From contig CAAEAE010000164.1 in assembly GCA_900753715.1 (NCBI GenBank), positions 1 to 18,069 of the forward strand: a DNA stretch of 18,069 nucleotides. The letters run 5' to 3'. The notes below the pieces were generated by a model, which did no database searches, had not been told where the DNA came from, and saw only the letters and a program-made list of their open reading frames with translations. Shown here in pieces: positions 7,181 to 13,865 of this stretch; position 1 is the first letter of the stretch, and each line of letters begins with the position of its first letter. The position numbers and the translations under genes are program-made. The DNA comes from an uncultured Roseburia sp. (GTDB lineage Bacteria; Bacillota_A; Clostridia; Lachnospirales; Lachnospiraceae).

Positions 7181-7210
7181 TAGTATTTACCGGAAAGAAA
7201 ATATTATGTA
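7181..7210 (-). promoter_or_regulatory. Candidate sigma-G (forespore) promoter for the spore protein gene
   Basis: On the minus strand, TACATA (7205-7210) and AATACTA (7181-7187) are separated by 17 bp. They resemble the forespore consensus (TGNATA and CATNNTA). The site lies about 40 bp upstream of the start codon, where an SASP promoter is expected. One mismatch in each box leaves moderate certainty. Confidence 0.5.
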
Positions 7211-7230
7211 GGAAAATTATGAGAATTGTG

Positions 7231-7260
7231 TTGACATTTTTTTCAAGGTATGGTTATACT
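7231..7260 (+). promoter_or_regulatory. Strong sigma-A promoter for the small ORF and exporter operon
   Basis: TTGACA (7231-7236) is a perfect -35. TTATAC (7254-7259, 17-bp spacing) or TATACT (7255-7260, 18-bp spacing) is the -10. Transcription would start near 7267, giving a leader of about 370 nt before the first exporter gene. It is one of the best promoters in the window, yet it lies upstream of two terminators. Confidence 0.8.
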
Positions 7261-7301
7261 GATTAAGTAATCTAAATTTTGAGGAAAGAGAGGTAAAAGC
7301 T

Positions 7302-7424
7302 ATGATTAGATTTACATTTGCGTCTGCGGTTGCAGGAATTGGCAAGTTTCGTACCATGTTAGAAGCGAACAAAGAATTGAATCAGGAGACGATTACCTCG
7401 GTGGAGTTCCTTTTTGCTGAATGA
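7302..7424 (+). CDS. 40-residue small ORF, candidate regulatory leader peptide
   Basis: The frame runs from ATG 7302 to TGA 7422-7424 and is preceded by GAGAGG 8 nt upstream. It starts 35 nt after the predicted transcription start of a near-consensus promoter. The peptide begins MIRFTFASAVAGIGKFRTML and ends TSVEFLFAE. It has a hydrophobic first third, no cysteine, no obvious signal-peptidase site and no match that I recognise. Its place between a strong promoter and two terminator hairpins, ahead of a heterodimeric ABC exporter, matches leader peptides such as BmrB of Bacillus subtilis, whose translation controls read-through into the exporter genes. Alternatives are a small functional peptide, a peptide substrate of the exporter, or chance. 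The good ribosome binding site argues against chance. Function is inferred from context only. Confidence 0.6.
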   Translation: MIRFTFASAVAGIGKFRTMLEANKELNQETITSVEFLFAE

Positions 7425-7457
7425 GTTATGAGTGGAAATGCAGCAGGAAGAAGGATT
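7405..7457 (+). other. Possible RNA hairpin spanning the stop codon of the small ORF
   Basis: The end of the small ORF, CCTTTTTGCTG region 7410-7419, can pair over 10 contiguous bases with CAGCAGGAAG at 7441-7450 (two G-U pairs). After a two-base bulge, a few more pairs are possible (7405-7409 with 7453-7457). The loop holds the TGA codon. A ribosome on the last codons would melt it. Drawn by eye, not folded by computer. Confidence 0.35.
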
Positions 7458-7475
7458 GTTACGTTTGAATGGATG

Positions 7476-7510
7476 CCTCGTGGTGATGGATGTGCCGCGG
7501 GGATTTTTTT
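7476..7510 (+). terminator. Terminator-like hairpin 1 in the exporter leader
   Basis: CCTCGTGG (7476-7483) pairs with CCGCGGGG (7495-7502) over 8 bp including two G-U pairs. The loop is 11 nt, and A plus seven T follow (7503-7510). It is positioned 52 nt after the small-ORF stop and 130 nt before the exporter start. TGCCGC (7493-7498) could instead pair with GCGGCA (7546-7551), which would disrupt both this hairpin and the next. Confidence 0.65.
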
Positions 7511-7532
7511 ATTCCGGAAGCAACAGAAATAT

Positions 7533-7575
7533 AAGGGTCTGTCGTGCGGCAAAATCGCGTGGAGGTCCTTTTTTT
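7533..7575 (+). terminator. Terminator-like hairpin 2 in the exporter leader
   Basis: AAGGGTCT (7533-7540) pairs with AGGTCCTT (7563-7570). Inside, after a single bulged G (7541), positions 7542-7549 pair with 7555-7562, closing a CAAAA loop. This makes a 16-bp hairpin containing several G-U pairs, and T-residues run to 7575. The stem, loop and U-tract are those of an intrinsic terminator, lying 64 nt upstream of the exporter start codon, where a terminator would only make sense if read-through is regulated. Confidence 0.7.
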
Positions 7576-7639
7576 ATGCGCAGAAACGTGTACAATTTCT
7601 TCATAGTGGACACCGGGGAAGGAAAAGGAGGAGCAGAAA

Positions 7640-9382
7640 GTGAAAAAGTTACACACATATATCGGGCGTTACTGGTACGGATATGTATTTGCAATCTTAT
7701 CCATGATAACGGCGATTGTTTTAGACATGATTTATCCGAAAATCACGCAGGTGATTGTGGATGAAGTAATTACAAATGGGAGACTGGAAATTTTAAATAA
7801 ACTTCTGGTCGGCATCGTACTGGTGGGAATCGGACGCTGCATTTTTGGATATTGTAAGGAATTTACATTTGACGTGCTGAGCTCTAAAATCGGGGCAGAA
7901 ATGCAGAAAGATTTGTTTACGCATATCCAGACGCTGTCCATGCGCTATTTTGACGAGACCAATACGGGAGAGCTGATGGCGCGTGTCAAGGATGATATCG
8001 AAAAAATCCGTGGTGCGTTAGGCTATGTCGGAATGCTTGTCATTGAGGTCACAATTCATGTGACCAGCGTTATCTACTGTATGCTGACGATTAGCTGGAA
8101 ACTGACGATTGTACCACTTCTTGTGATGGTTCTCTGCGGTGCGGTTGCAGTTGTAATGGAACGCAGACTCGACAAAGTCTATGAGGATATCAGTGAAGAG
8201 AATGCGGTTCTTACGACGGTTGCCGAGGAAAACCTCGCAGGCGTGCGTACGGTAAAGGCATTTGCAAGGGAAAAATTTGAGGTTTCCAAGTTTTTATCCC
8301 ACAACAAACGTTACTATGAGTTAAATATCAGCCAGTCCAAACTTCTGGTGAAATATTATCCGATTTTCCAGTTTGTCGGAAAGGCACTTCCGGTCTGCAT
8401 GACGGTTTTGGGTGGTGTTTCGGTAATGCACGGAAACCTGTCATTAGGAGCATTAGTTGCATTTGTGGAATATACAAGAAACTGTACCTGGCCGATGGAA
8501 ATGCTCGGATGGCTGACAAATGATTTGTCTTCCGCAGTCGCATCCTATAAGAAAATTAAGAAAATTTATACAGAGACAGCGGACATTTCTGACGAGAGAG
8601 AACCGGTGGTACTTGAAAAAGTCGACGGAGCAGTCCGTTTTGACAATGTCTCTTTCGGACTTGACGGCAAGCAGATCTTAAAGGATATTTCCTTTGAGCT
8701 TCCGGCGGGAAAGACGCTCGGAATCATGGGAGAGACCGGAGCCGGAAAATCATCCATCATCAACCTGTTACAGCGTTTTTATGATGTGGATGAGGGAAGT
8801 ATCAGCCTTGATGGCACGGATATCCGAAAGCTGACCTTAAAACAGCTTCGCAGCAATATTTCCGTGGTACTGCAGGATGTGTTCCTGTTTTCTGATACGA
8901 TTGAAGAAAATATCAGGATGGGACAGAGAAAAGCGCTTGACGCAGAGGAAATCCGTCTGGCAGCAGAACGCGCACAGGCGAAGGGCTTCATCGAAAAGAT
9001 GGAGGAGCAGTACAATACGGTCATCGGAGAGCGCGGCGTCGGACTTTCCGGTGGACAAAAGCAGCGTATCAGTATCGCGCGTGCACTGGCAAAACACAGC
9101 CCGGTGTTAGTAATGGATGATTCCACATCCGCACTGGACATGGAGACCGAACATGAGATTCAGAAGATGTTAGACGAACTGAATCACACGACAAAGATTA
9201 TTATTGCACACCGTATCTCTGCGGTACGCCATGCAGATGAGATTATTTATCTGGAAGACGGAAAAATTGCAGAACGCGGGACACATGAAGAACTGCTTGC
9301 AAAGAAAGGACTCTACTATGCAACTTATATGGCACAGTATGGTTCTTATCTGGCAGAGCAGGGCGGTGCGGTTACCGCGTAA
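7640..9382 (+). CDS. ABC exporter half-transporter, subunit 1 (degenerate catalytic site)
   Basis: A 580-residue type IV ABC exporter half-transporter with an N-terminal six-helix membrane domain (about residues 10-315) and a C-terminal ATPase domain (about 330-575). Walker A is GETGAGKSS (from Gly364), the signature is a canonical LSGGQ (469-473), and the H-loop is IIIAHRIS. The Walker B reads LVMDDS, with Asp493 followed by Asp494 where the catalytic Glu is expected. That substitution marks the degenerate site of heterodimeric exporters such as BmrCD, LmrCD and TM287/288. The start is GTG 7640 with AAGGAGG 8 nt upstream. The partner gene follows 35 bp later. A multidrug or peptide efflux role is inferred. 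There is no peptidase domain, so it is not a bacteriocin-processing exporter. Expression probably depends on read-through of the two upstream hairpins. Confidence 0.93.
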   Translation: MKKLHTYIGRYWYGYVFAILSMITAIVLDMIYPKITQVIVDEVITNGRLEILNKLLVGIVLVGIGRCIFGYCKEFTFDVLSSKIGAEMQKDLFTHIQTLSMRYFDETNTGELMARVKDDIEKIRGALGYVGMLVIEVTIHVTSVIYCMLTISWKLTIVPLLVMVLCGAVAVVMERRLDKVYEDISEENAVLTTVAEENLAGVRTVKAFAREKFEVSKFLSHNKRYYELNISQSKLLVKYYPIFQFVGKALPVCMTVLGGVSVMHGNLSLGALVAFVEYTRNCTWPMEMLGWLTNDLSSAVASYKKIKKIYTETADISDEREPVVLEKVDGAVRFDNVSFGLDGKQILKDISFELPAGKTLGIMGETGAGKSSIINLLQRFYDVDEGSISLDGTDIRKLTLKQLRSNISVVLQDVFLFSDTIEENIRMGQRKALDAEEIRLAAERAQAKGFIEKMEEQYNTVIGERGVGLSGGQKQRISIARALAKHSPVLVMDDSTSALDMETEHEIQKMLDELNHTTKIIIAHRISAVRHADEIIYLEDGKIAERGTHEELLAKKGLYYATYMAQYGSYLAEQGGAVTA

Positions 9383-9417
9383 CTGCATCAGAAGGCAAAG
9401 CTGTAAAGGAGGTAGTT

Positions 9418-11208
9418 ATGGCAGTCAATTCATTTCGTGAAGACGAACACATGGAAAACACCGACAAAAAGAAAATTTTGCGACGGCTGCTTTCCTATTT
9501 GGGAAAATATAAACTGACCGTAGTGGGTGTGTTAATCTGCATGGGTATTACGGTTGTAATTTCACTGATTAACCCGCTTCTGATAGAGGAAGCCATTGAC
9601 AATCACATTGCCAATGGAAATTTAAAGGGGTTAGTGGAGCTTGGAATTTTTGCACTGGTATTAAATGTTATTTTTATCATTCTGGTAAAAGTCAGAATGT
9701 ATGTGATGGCGGTAATGTCTAACAAAATTCTTCTGGATATCCGCCAGGATTTGTATGAACATATCCAGACGCTGTCCTTTTCTTTTTTCGACAGCAGACC
9801 GACCGGAAAAATTCTTGCGAGAATTATCGGTGATGTCAACTCATTAAAGGATGTGCTTGTGAACATGGTTACGACCCTGTTGCCGGAATTTGTGACGGTG
9901 GTGGGCGTTGTTGTGATTATGTTAGTGAAGGACTGGCGCTTAGCGCTTGCATCACTTAGCACGATTCCGCTTATGATTGTGGGAATCTGGCTGGTACAGT
10001 CCATTTCCCATAAGCGCTGGCAGATTTACCGCAAGAAGTCCTCAAACTTAAATGCGTATCTGCATGAGGATATTGCGGGAATGAACGTTGTACAGAGCTT
10101 TGGCGCAGAGGATGAAACACAGGAAATTTTTGAAGGTCTCGTAGAGGAACATCAGCATGCATTTGTAAAGGCAGTTATTACAGCAGATATGTTTGGACCG
10201 ATTATCGATTTCTGCTGGGGATTCGGTGCAATGATGCTCTATCTGGTCGGAATCCGGTTCCTCGGATTTGAAAAAGTGTCCGTTGGACTTCTGGTTGCAT
10301 TTGCTTCCTATATTAATATGTTCTGGAACCCGATTATGAACCTGAGCAATTTTTACAACAATCTGATTACGAATCTGACTGCGGCAGAGCGTGTGTTTGA
10401 CATTATGGATACGCCGGCAGACATTGTGGATGCACCGGATGTAAAAGAACTTCCGGATGTAAAGGGAAAGGTGGAATTTTCTCATGTAACCTTTACTTAT
10501 GATAGAGGAACGCCTGCTGAGACGAAGGTGTTAGAGGATGTGAGCTTTACCGTACAGCCGGGTGAAACGATTGCGCTTGTCGGACCGACAGGTGCAGGAA
10601 AAACTACAATCGTCAACCTTATCAGCCGTTTCTATGACATTGAGGAAGGAACGATTTCGATTGATGGCTACGATTTGACGAAGGTTTCCATCGAGAGCCT
10701 GCGCAAACAGATGGGTGTCATGACGCAGGATAACTTTATTTTCCACGGAACCGTACGCGACAATATTCTCTACGGCAAGTTAGATGCTACTGAGGAGGAG
10801 ATGATTGCGGCTGCGAAGGCGGTCAATGCGCATGATTTTATCATGAAGATGGAAAAAGGATATGACACGGAGTTAAAGGAACACGGAGCAGGGCTTTCCA
10901 TCGGACAGCGCCAGCTCATTGCGTTTGCAAGAACCATGGTGTCTATGCCGAAGGTGCTGATACTTGATGAAGCGACCTCAAGCATTGACACGCATACGGA
11001 GATTCTTGTACAGCGCGGAATTGAGGCATTGCTTTCCGGAAGAACCAGTTTCGTCATTGCGCATCGTCTTTCCACCATCCAGAATGCAGACCGTATCTTT
11101 GTGATTGACAAGGGCGGCATTTTAGAGCAGGGCAGTCCGAAAGAACTGATGGCAAAGAAGGGCGCTTATTATAACCTTTATATGGCACAGTTTGCCGGAT
11201 TGCAGTAA
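9418..11208 (+). CDS. ABC exporter half-transporter, subunit 2 (catalytic Glu present)
   Basis: A 596-residue half-transporter with the same membrane-plus-ATPase layout as its upstream neighbour. Walker A is GPTGAGKTT (from Gly389). Walker B is LILDEATSSID with the catalytic Glu518, and the H-loop is VIAHRLST. The signature is altered to LSIGQ (493-497) in place of LSGGQ. The two subunits are therefore complementary. This protein supplies the Walker A/B of the competent ATP site and subunit 1 supplies its canonical signature, while the other composite site combines the weak signature here with Asp494 there. The ATG at 9418 has AAAGGAGG 5 nt upstream. A later ATG at 9451 lacks one. No strong terminator follows, and the Nudix gene downstream has its own promoter. 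Confidence 0.93.
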   Translation: MAVNSFREDEHMENTDKKKILRRLLSYLGKYKLTVVGVLICMGITVVISLINPLLIEEAIDNHIANGNLKGLVELGIFALVLNVIFIILVKVRMYVMAVMSNKILLDIRQDLYEHIQTLSFSFFDSRPTGKILARIIGDVNSLKDVLVNMVTTLLPEFVTVVGVVVIMLVKDWRLALASLSTIPLMIVGIWLVQSISHKRWQIYRKKSSNLNAYLHEDIAGMNVVQSFGAEDETQEIFEGLVEEHQHAFVKAVITADMFGPIIDFCWGFGAMMLYLVGIRFLGFEKVSVGLLVAFASYINMFWNPIMNLSNFYNNLITNLTAAERVFDIMDTPADIVDAPDVKELPDVKGKVEFSHVTFTYDRGTPAETKVLEDVSFTVQPGETIALVGPTGAGKTTIVNLISRFYDIEEGTISIDGYDLTKVSIESLRKQMGVMTQDNFIFHGTVRDNILYGKLDATEEEMIAAAKAVNAHDFIMKMEKGYDTELKEHGAGLSIGQRQLIAFARTMVSMPKVLILDEATSSIDTHTEILVQRGIEALLSGRTSFVIAHRLSTIQNADRIFVIDKGGILEQGSPKELMAKKGAYYNLYMAQFAGLQ

Positions 11209-11234
11209 AAGGCAAAAATCGTCATTTTTACATA

Positions 11235-11263
11235 TTGAACGAATGTTCTCAATAAAATATAAT
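11235..11263 (+). promoter_or_regulatory. Strong sigma-A promoter for the Nudix gene
   Basis: TTGAAC (11235-11240) and TATAAT (11258-11263) are separated by 17 bp. Transcription would start near 11270, about 60 nt before the Nudix ATG. It makes this gene independent of the exporter operon. Confidence 0.8.
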
Positions 11264-11328
11264 GGAATCAGGCGTGAGTGCCGATTATGAAAATGGAAAA
11301 ATCAATTGATATAAAGGAGGGAGCCAAT

Positions 11329-11739
11329 ATGGAGTTTGAGGTATCGTGCGGTGCGGTGGTTTACACACGCGTGGACAAGGAAATAAAATATGTGATTGTA
11401 AAATCACTTGAAGGGGATTACGGATTCCCGAAGGGACATCTGATTATCGGGGAGACCGAGAAGCAGACAGCCTACAGAGAGATTCTGGAAGAAACCGGAT
11501 TAAAGCCGAAGATTGCAGATGGGTTCCGAACACTCGATGAACACCTGATTCCACAGAAAAAGGATGTCATGAAAAAGGTCATTTATTTTGTGGCAGAATA
11601 TTCCAATCAGGAGATTGTCTGCCAGGAGGATGAACTAGAAAGTGTCAGCCTGATGACCTATGACGAGGCGATGAAGGTTCTTCAGTTTGAACGGCTGAGA
11701 GAGATTCTCGATGAGGCAAGAAATTTTATCGGAAAGTAA
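11329..11739 (+). CDS. Nudix hydrolase (Ap4A hydrolase-like)
   Basis: A 136-residue cytoplasmic Nudix hydrolase. The Nudix box GX5EX7REUXEEXGU is perfect at residues 36-58 (Gly36, Glu42, Arg50-Glu51, Glu54-Glu55, Gly57), giving the metal-binding glutamates. The opening VSCGAVVY, and YGFPKGH just before the box, resemble asymmetric diadenosine tetraphosphatases and related housecleaning enzymes, so a dinucleoside polyphosphate substrate is plausible but unproven. The frame extends upstream to a GTG at 11278. The ATG at 11329 has AAAGGAGG 8-9 nt upstream and begins right before the conserved domain, so it is preferred. It is followed 11 bp later by a broken GNAT gene, which was probably co-transcribed with it. 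Confidence 0.92.
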   Translation: MEFEVSCGAVVYTRVDKEIKYVIVKSLEGDYGFPKGHLIIGETEKQTAYREILEETGLKPKIADGFRTLDEHLIPQKKDVMKKVIYFVAEYSNQEIVCQEDELESVSLMTYDEAMKVLQFERLREILDEARNFIGK

Positions 11740-11750
11740 GAGTAAACAAA

Positions 11751-12253
11751 ATGGCAATACAGGGAATAGAGCAGCCGGAGCAGATTCTGATTCACGAACA
11801 GCTCCGTCTGCACAAAAATACGGGTGAATAGGAATTCGCGTTCTCGTGGTATCAGGATGAGGAGAAGGTCTATCTGGTAGACGGCGTGCGAAAACCTTAT
11901 GACCATGCAACGCTTGATGCGATGTATTCTTATCTGGATGCACACGGAGAACTTTATTTTGTTGAATGGAAAGAAAATGGTGTATGGGTTCCGATTGGCG
12001 ATGTCACCTTCTGGCAGGAGGATTTGCCGATTGTCATCGAGCAAAGGAGTACCGTGGCAGAGAAATCGGAAAAGACGTGGTGCTTGCGCTAAAAGGGCGT
12101 GCAAAGGCACTCGGATTTGACAGTATGAATGTCCGTGAAATCTATGATTACAATGAAGGTTCCAAGCGCTTGTTTGAGAGCATGGGCTTTGTGGTAAGCG
12201 GTAAGACAGAGAAGGGTCATGCCTATCGCCTCAATTTGCGGGAAAAACCGTAG
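11751..12253 (+). pseudogene. GNAT family N-acetyltransferase, disrupted by a stop codon and a frameshift
   Basis: One acetyltransferase of about 167 residues can be read across the region if two lesions are repaired. Frame one starts at ATG 11751 and meets TAG at 11829-11831, after NTGE and before EFAFSWYQDEEKVYLVDG. A former Tyr codon (TAT or TAC) is the simplest source. It continues through FVEWKENGVWVPIGDVTFWQ and PIVI. It is then lost near 12039, where restoring one G (ATCGAGC to ATCGGAGC) joins it to the frame that reads KEYRGREIGKDVV and ends at TAG 12251-12253. YRGREIG is the acetyl-CoA-binding motif A (R/Q-x-x-G-x-G/A type), and YNEGSKRLFESMGF is the typical GNAT C-terminal motif. 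Both halves keep good codon structure, so the decay is recent, or one lesion is a sequencing error. The substrate is unknown. The gene follows the Nudix gene by 11 bp with only a weak ribosome binding site. Confidence 0.85.
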
Positions 12254-12290
12254 ATTTTCGTAAAAAACTCTGGTATTTTCACTATGAGTA

Positions 12291-12299
12291 TGATATAAT
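12291..12299 (+). promoter_or_regulatory. Extended -10 promoter for trigger factor
   Basis: TGATATAAT provides a consensus -10 (12294-12299) with the TG extension. The -35 position (TGGTAT, 12271-12276, 17-bp spacing) is poor, as is usual for extended -10 promoters. Transcription would start near 12306 and give an untranslated leader of about 130 nt. Confidence 0.65.
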
Positions 12300-12305
12300 T
12301 CTAAA

Positions 12306-12437
12306 ATGACTGTGATAGTCGCAGTATGCCCTTTTTCCGAAGTGCAGTCAAAAATCCCTCGAAAAGGGGAAATGCGCGGCTTTAAGAACGGAAAATGTAC
12401 TACACTTTTTATATATTTTAAGGAGGAAACAGTTAGA
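12306..12437 (+). other. Trigger factor 5' leader with two mutually exclusive hairpins
   Basis: The leader holds CCCTTTTTC (12329-12337), which can pair with GAAAAGGGG (12361-12369) over 9 bp with one G-U. Alternatively TCCCT (12355-12359) pairs locally with GGGGA (12366-12370) around CGAAAA. The two structures share the G-run and exclude each other. An in-frame ATG at 12306 would extend trigger factor by 44 residues unlike the family, so this stretch is treated as untranslated. No known riboswitch is recognised. Confidence 0.35.
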
Positions 12438-13784
12438 ATGAGTGTACAGGTGGAAAATTTAGAAAAAAATATGGCAAAGCTTACCATTGAGGTTCCTGCT
12501 GAGGAATTAGAGAAAGCAATTGAAGCAGCTTACCAGAAACAGAAGAGCAAAATCAGCGTTCCTGGATTCCGTAAAGGCAAAGTGCCGAGAAAGATGATTG
12601 AGAAAATGTACGGCGCAGGAATCTTCTTTGAAGATGCAGCGAACACCTTAATTCAGGAGAACTACGGACCGGCAGTTGAAGAGAGCAAAGTGGACGTTGT
12701 TTCCAGACCGACAATCGATGTAACACAGATTGAAGCAGGAAAGCCATTTATCTTTACAGCAGAGGTTGCTGTTCGTCCGGAAGTAACACTTGGCAAATAT
12801 TTAGGCGTACAGGTAACAAAGATTGATACAACCGTAACAGATGAGGAAGTAGAAGCAGCATTAGAGAAAGAGCGCGAGAAGAACTCCAGAACTGTTACCG
12901 TTACCGACAGACCGGTAGCAAACGGTGATACCGCAGTCATCGACTTTGAAGGATTTGTAGACGGTGTTGCATTTGAAGGCGGCAAGGGCGAGAATCATCC
13001 GCTTGAGATTGGTTCCCATTCTTTCATCGATACATTTGAAGACCAGCTGATTGGACATAACACCGGTGATGACGTAGATGTAAACGTAACCTTCCCGGAG
13101 CAGTACCAGGCAGCAGAGCTTGCAGGAAAGCCGGCTTTATTCAAGGTTAAGATTCATGAAATCAAGACAAAAGAGCTTCCGGAGTTAAACGACGAGTTTG
13201 CACAGGATGTTTCTGAGTTCGATACTTTAGATGCTTACAAAGAGGACTTAAAGAAGCATCTTGAAGTTGAGAAAGAGAACGATGCAAAGCGTACAAAGGA
13301 AGACGAAGCAATCAAGAAGATTATCGAGAAATCCTCTATGGATATTCCAGAAGCAATGATTGAGACTCAGTGCGAGAATATGATTAATGAGTTTGCACAG
13401 AGAATCCAGCAGAGCGGACTTTCCATGGATCAGTATATGCAGTTCTCCGGCATGACACTTGACAAATTAAAAGAGCAGGTACGTCCGGAGGCTGAGACCC
13501 GCATCAAGAGCAGCCTTGTATTAGAGCAGATTGCAAAAGATGAGAAGATTGAAGTTTCTGACGAGGAAGTACAGGCAGAAATCGAGAAGATGGCAAAAGC
13601 ATACGGTATGGAAGCAGACAAACTTGCTGAGTACATGGGAGATGCTGAGAAAGAATCCATCAAGAGAGACGTTGCTGTGACAAAGGCAGTTGACCTTATC
13701 ATGGAGAACGTAAAAGAGAGAGCAAAAGCTAAGACAAAGAAAGAAAAAGAATCTGAAGAGAAAGATGCCGCAGAGGAAGAGTAA
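12438..13784 (+). CDS. tig: Trigger factor, ribosome-associated chaperone and prolyl isomerase
   Basis: A 448-residue chaperone that binds the ribosome exit tunnel and nascent chains. The N-terminal ribosome-binding domain carries the signature loop GFRKGKVPRKM (from residue 43). The middle FKBP-type peptidyl-prolyl isomerase domain (about 150-245) is recognisable from DTAVIDFEGFVDGVAFEGG and SHSFIDTFEDQLIG. The long helical C-terminal chaperone domain follows. The protein ends in a Lys/Glu-rich tail (KTKKEKESEEKDAAEEE), a low-complexity end common in Firmicutes homologues. Length matches the family (about 430-450). The start at 12438 begins with MSVQVENLEKN, the family N-terminus, with AAGGAGG 11 nt upstream. 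It heads the tig-clpP-clpX-lon cluster, coupling folding at the ribosome to proteolysis. Confidence 0.97.
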   Translation: MSVQVENLEKNMAKLTIEVPAEELEKAIEAAYQKQKSKISVPGFRKGKVPRKMIEKMYGAGIFFEDAANTLIQENYGPAVEESKVDVVSRPTIDVTQIEAGKPFIFTAEVAVRPEVTLGKYLGVQVTKIDTTVTDEEVEAALEKEREKNSRTVTVTDRPVANGDTAVIDFEGFVDGVAFEGGKGENHPLEIGSHSFIDTFEDQLIGHNTGDDVDVNVTFPEQYQAAELAGKPALFKVKIHEIKTKELPELNDEFAQDVSEFDTLDAYKEDLKKHLEVEKENDAKRTKEDEAIKKIIEKSSMDIPEAMIETQCENMINEFAQRIQQSGLSMDQYMQFSGMTLDKLKEQVRPEAETRIKSSLVLEQIAKDEKIEVSDEEVQAEIEKMAKAYGMEADKLAEYMGDAEKESIKRDVAVTKAVDLIMENVKERAKAKTKKEKESEEKDAAEEE

Positions 13785-13785
13785 T

Positions 13786-13848
13786 CTGTCACAACAGACT
13801 GGTGACAGTCAGTGATGCGGACGGACGGCTGGATGCAGCCGGCTGTCC
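13786..13848 (+). other. Two tandem hairpins after trigger factor
   Basis: Hairpin one: CTGTCAC (13786-13792) pairs with GTGACAG (13802-13808), a perfect 7-bp stem starting 2 nt after the tig stop. Hairpin two: 13819-13831 pairs with 13836-13848 around a GATG loop, 12 of 13 positions, with one A-G mismatch and one G-U. Neither has a T-run immediately after, so they look more like transcript 3'-end stabilisers or processing structures than terminators. Confidence 0.5.
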
Positions 13849-13865
13849 TTCCAGGCAGCATAGTG

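Noticed and set aside
7428..7643. A 71-codon plus-strand frame between the small ORF and the exporter
   Set aside because: It has no ribosome binding site, runs straight through both terminator hairpins and their T-runs, and has an Arg/Lys-rich, non-protein-like composition.
10048..10485. A 145-codon minus-strand frame inside ABC subunit 2
   Set aside because: It is antisense to a conserved membrane domain and has no recognisable protein features.
11214..11229. AAAAAT-CGTC-ATTTTT hairpin after the exporter genes
   Set aside because: The stem is only A-T pairs with no G+C core, too weak to call a terminator.
11829..11831. TAG in the GNAT gene as a recoded (pyrrolysine or read-through) codon
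   Set aside because: A second independent lesion, the frameshift near 12039, makes simple gene decay the better explanation, and no stimulatory structure is evident.
12306..12437. 44-residue N-terminal extension of trigger factor
   Set aside because: Family members start at MSVQVENLEKN, which has AAGGAGG upstream. The extension begins at or near the predicted transcription start.
13430..13861. A 143-codon minus-strand frame over the end of trigger factor
   Set aside because: Its translation is dominated by Ser/Phe/Ala runs complementary to tig's Glu/Lys-rich codons. There is no supporting signal.
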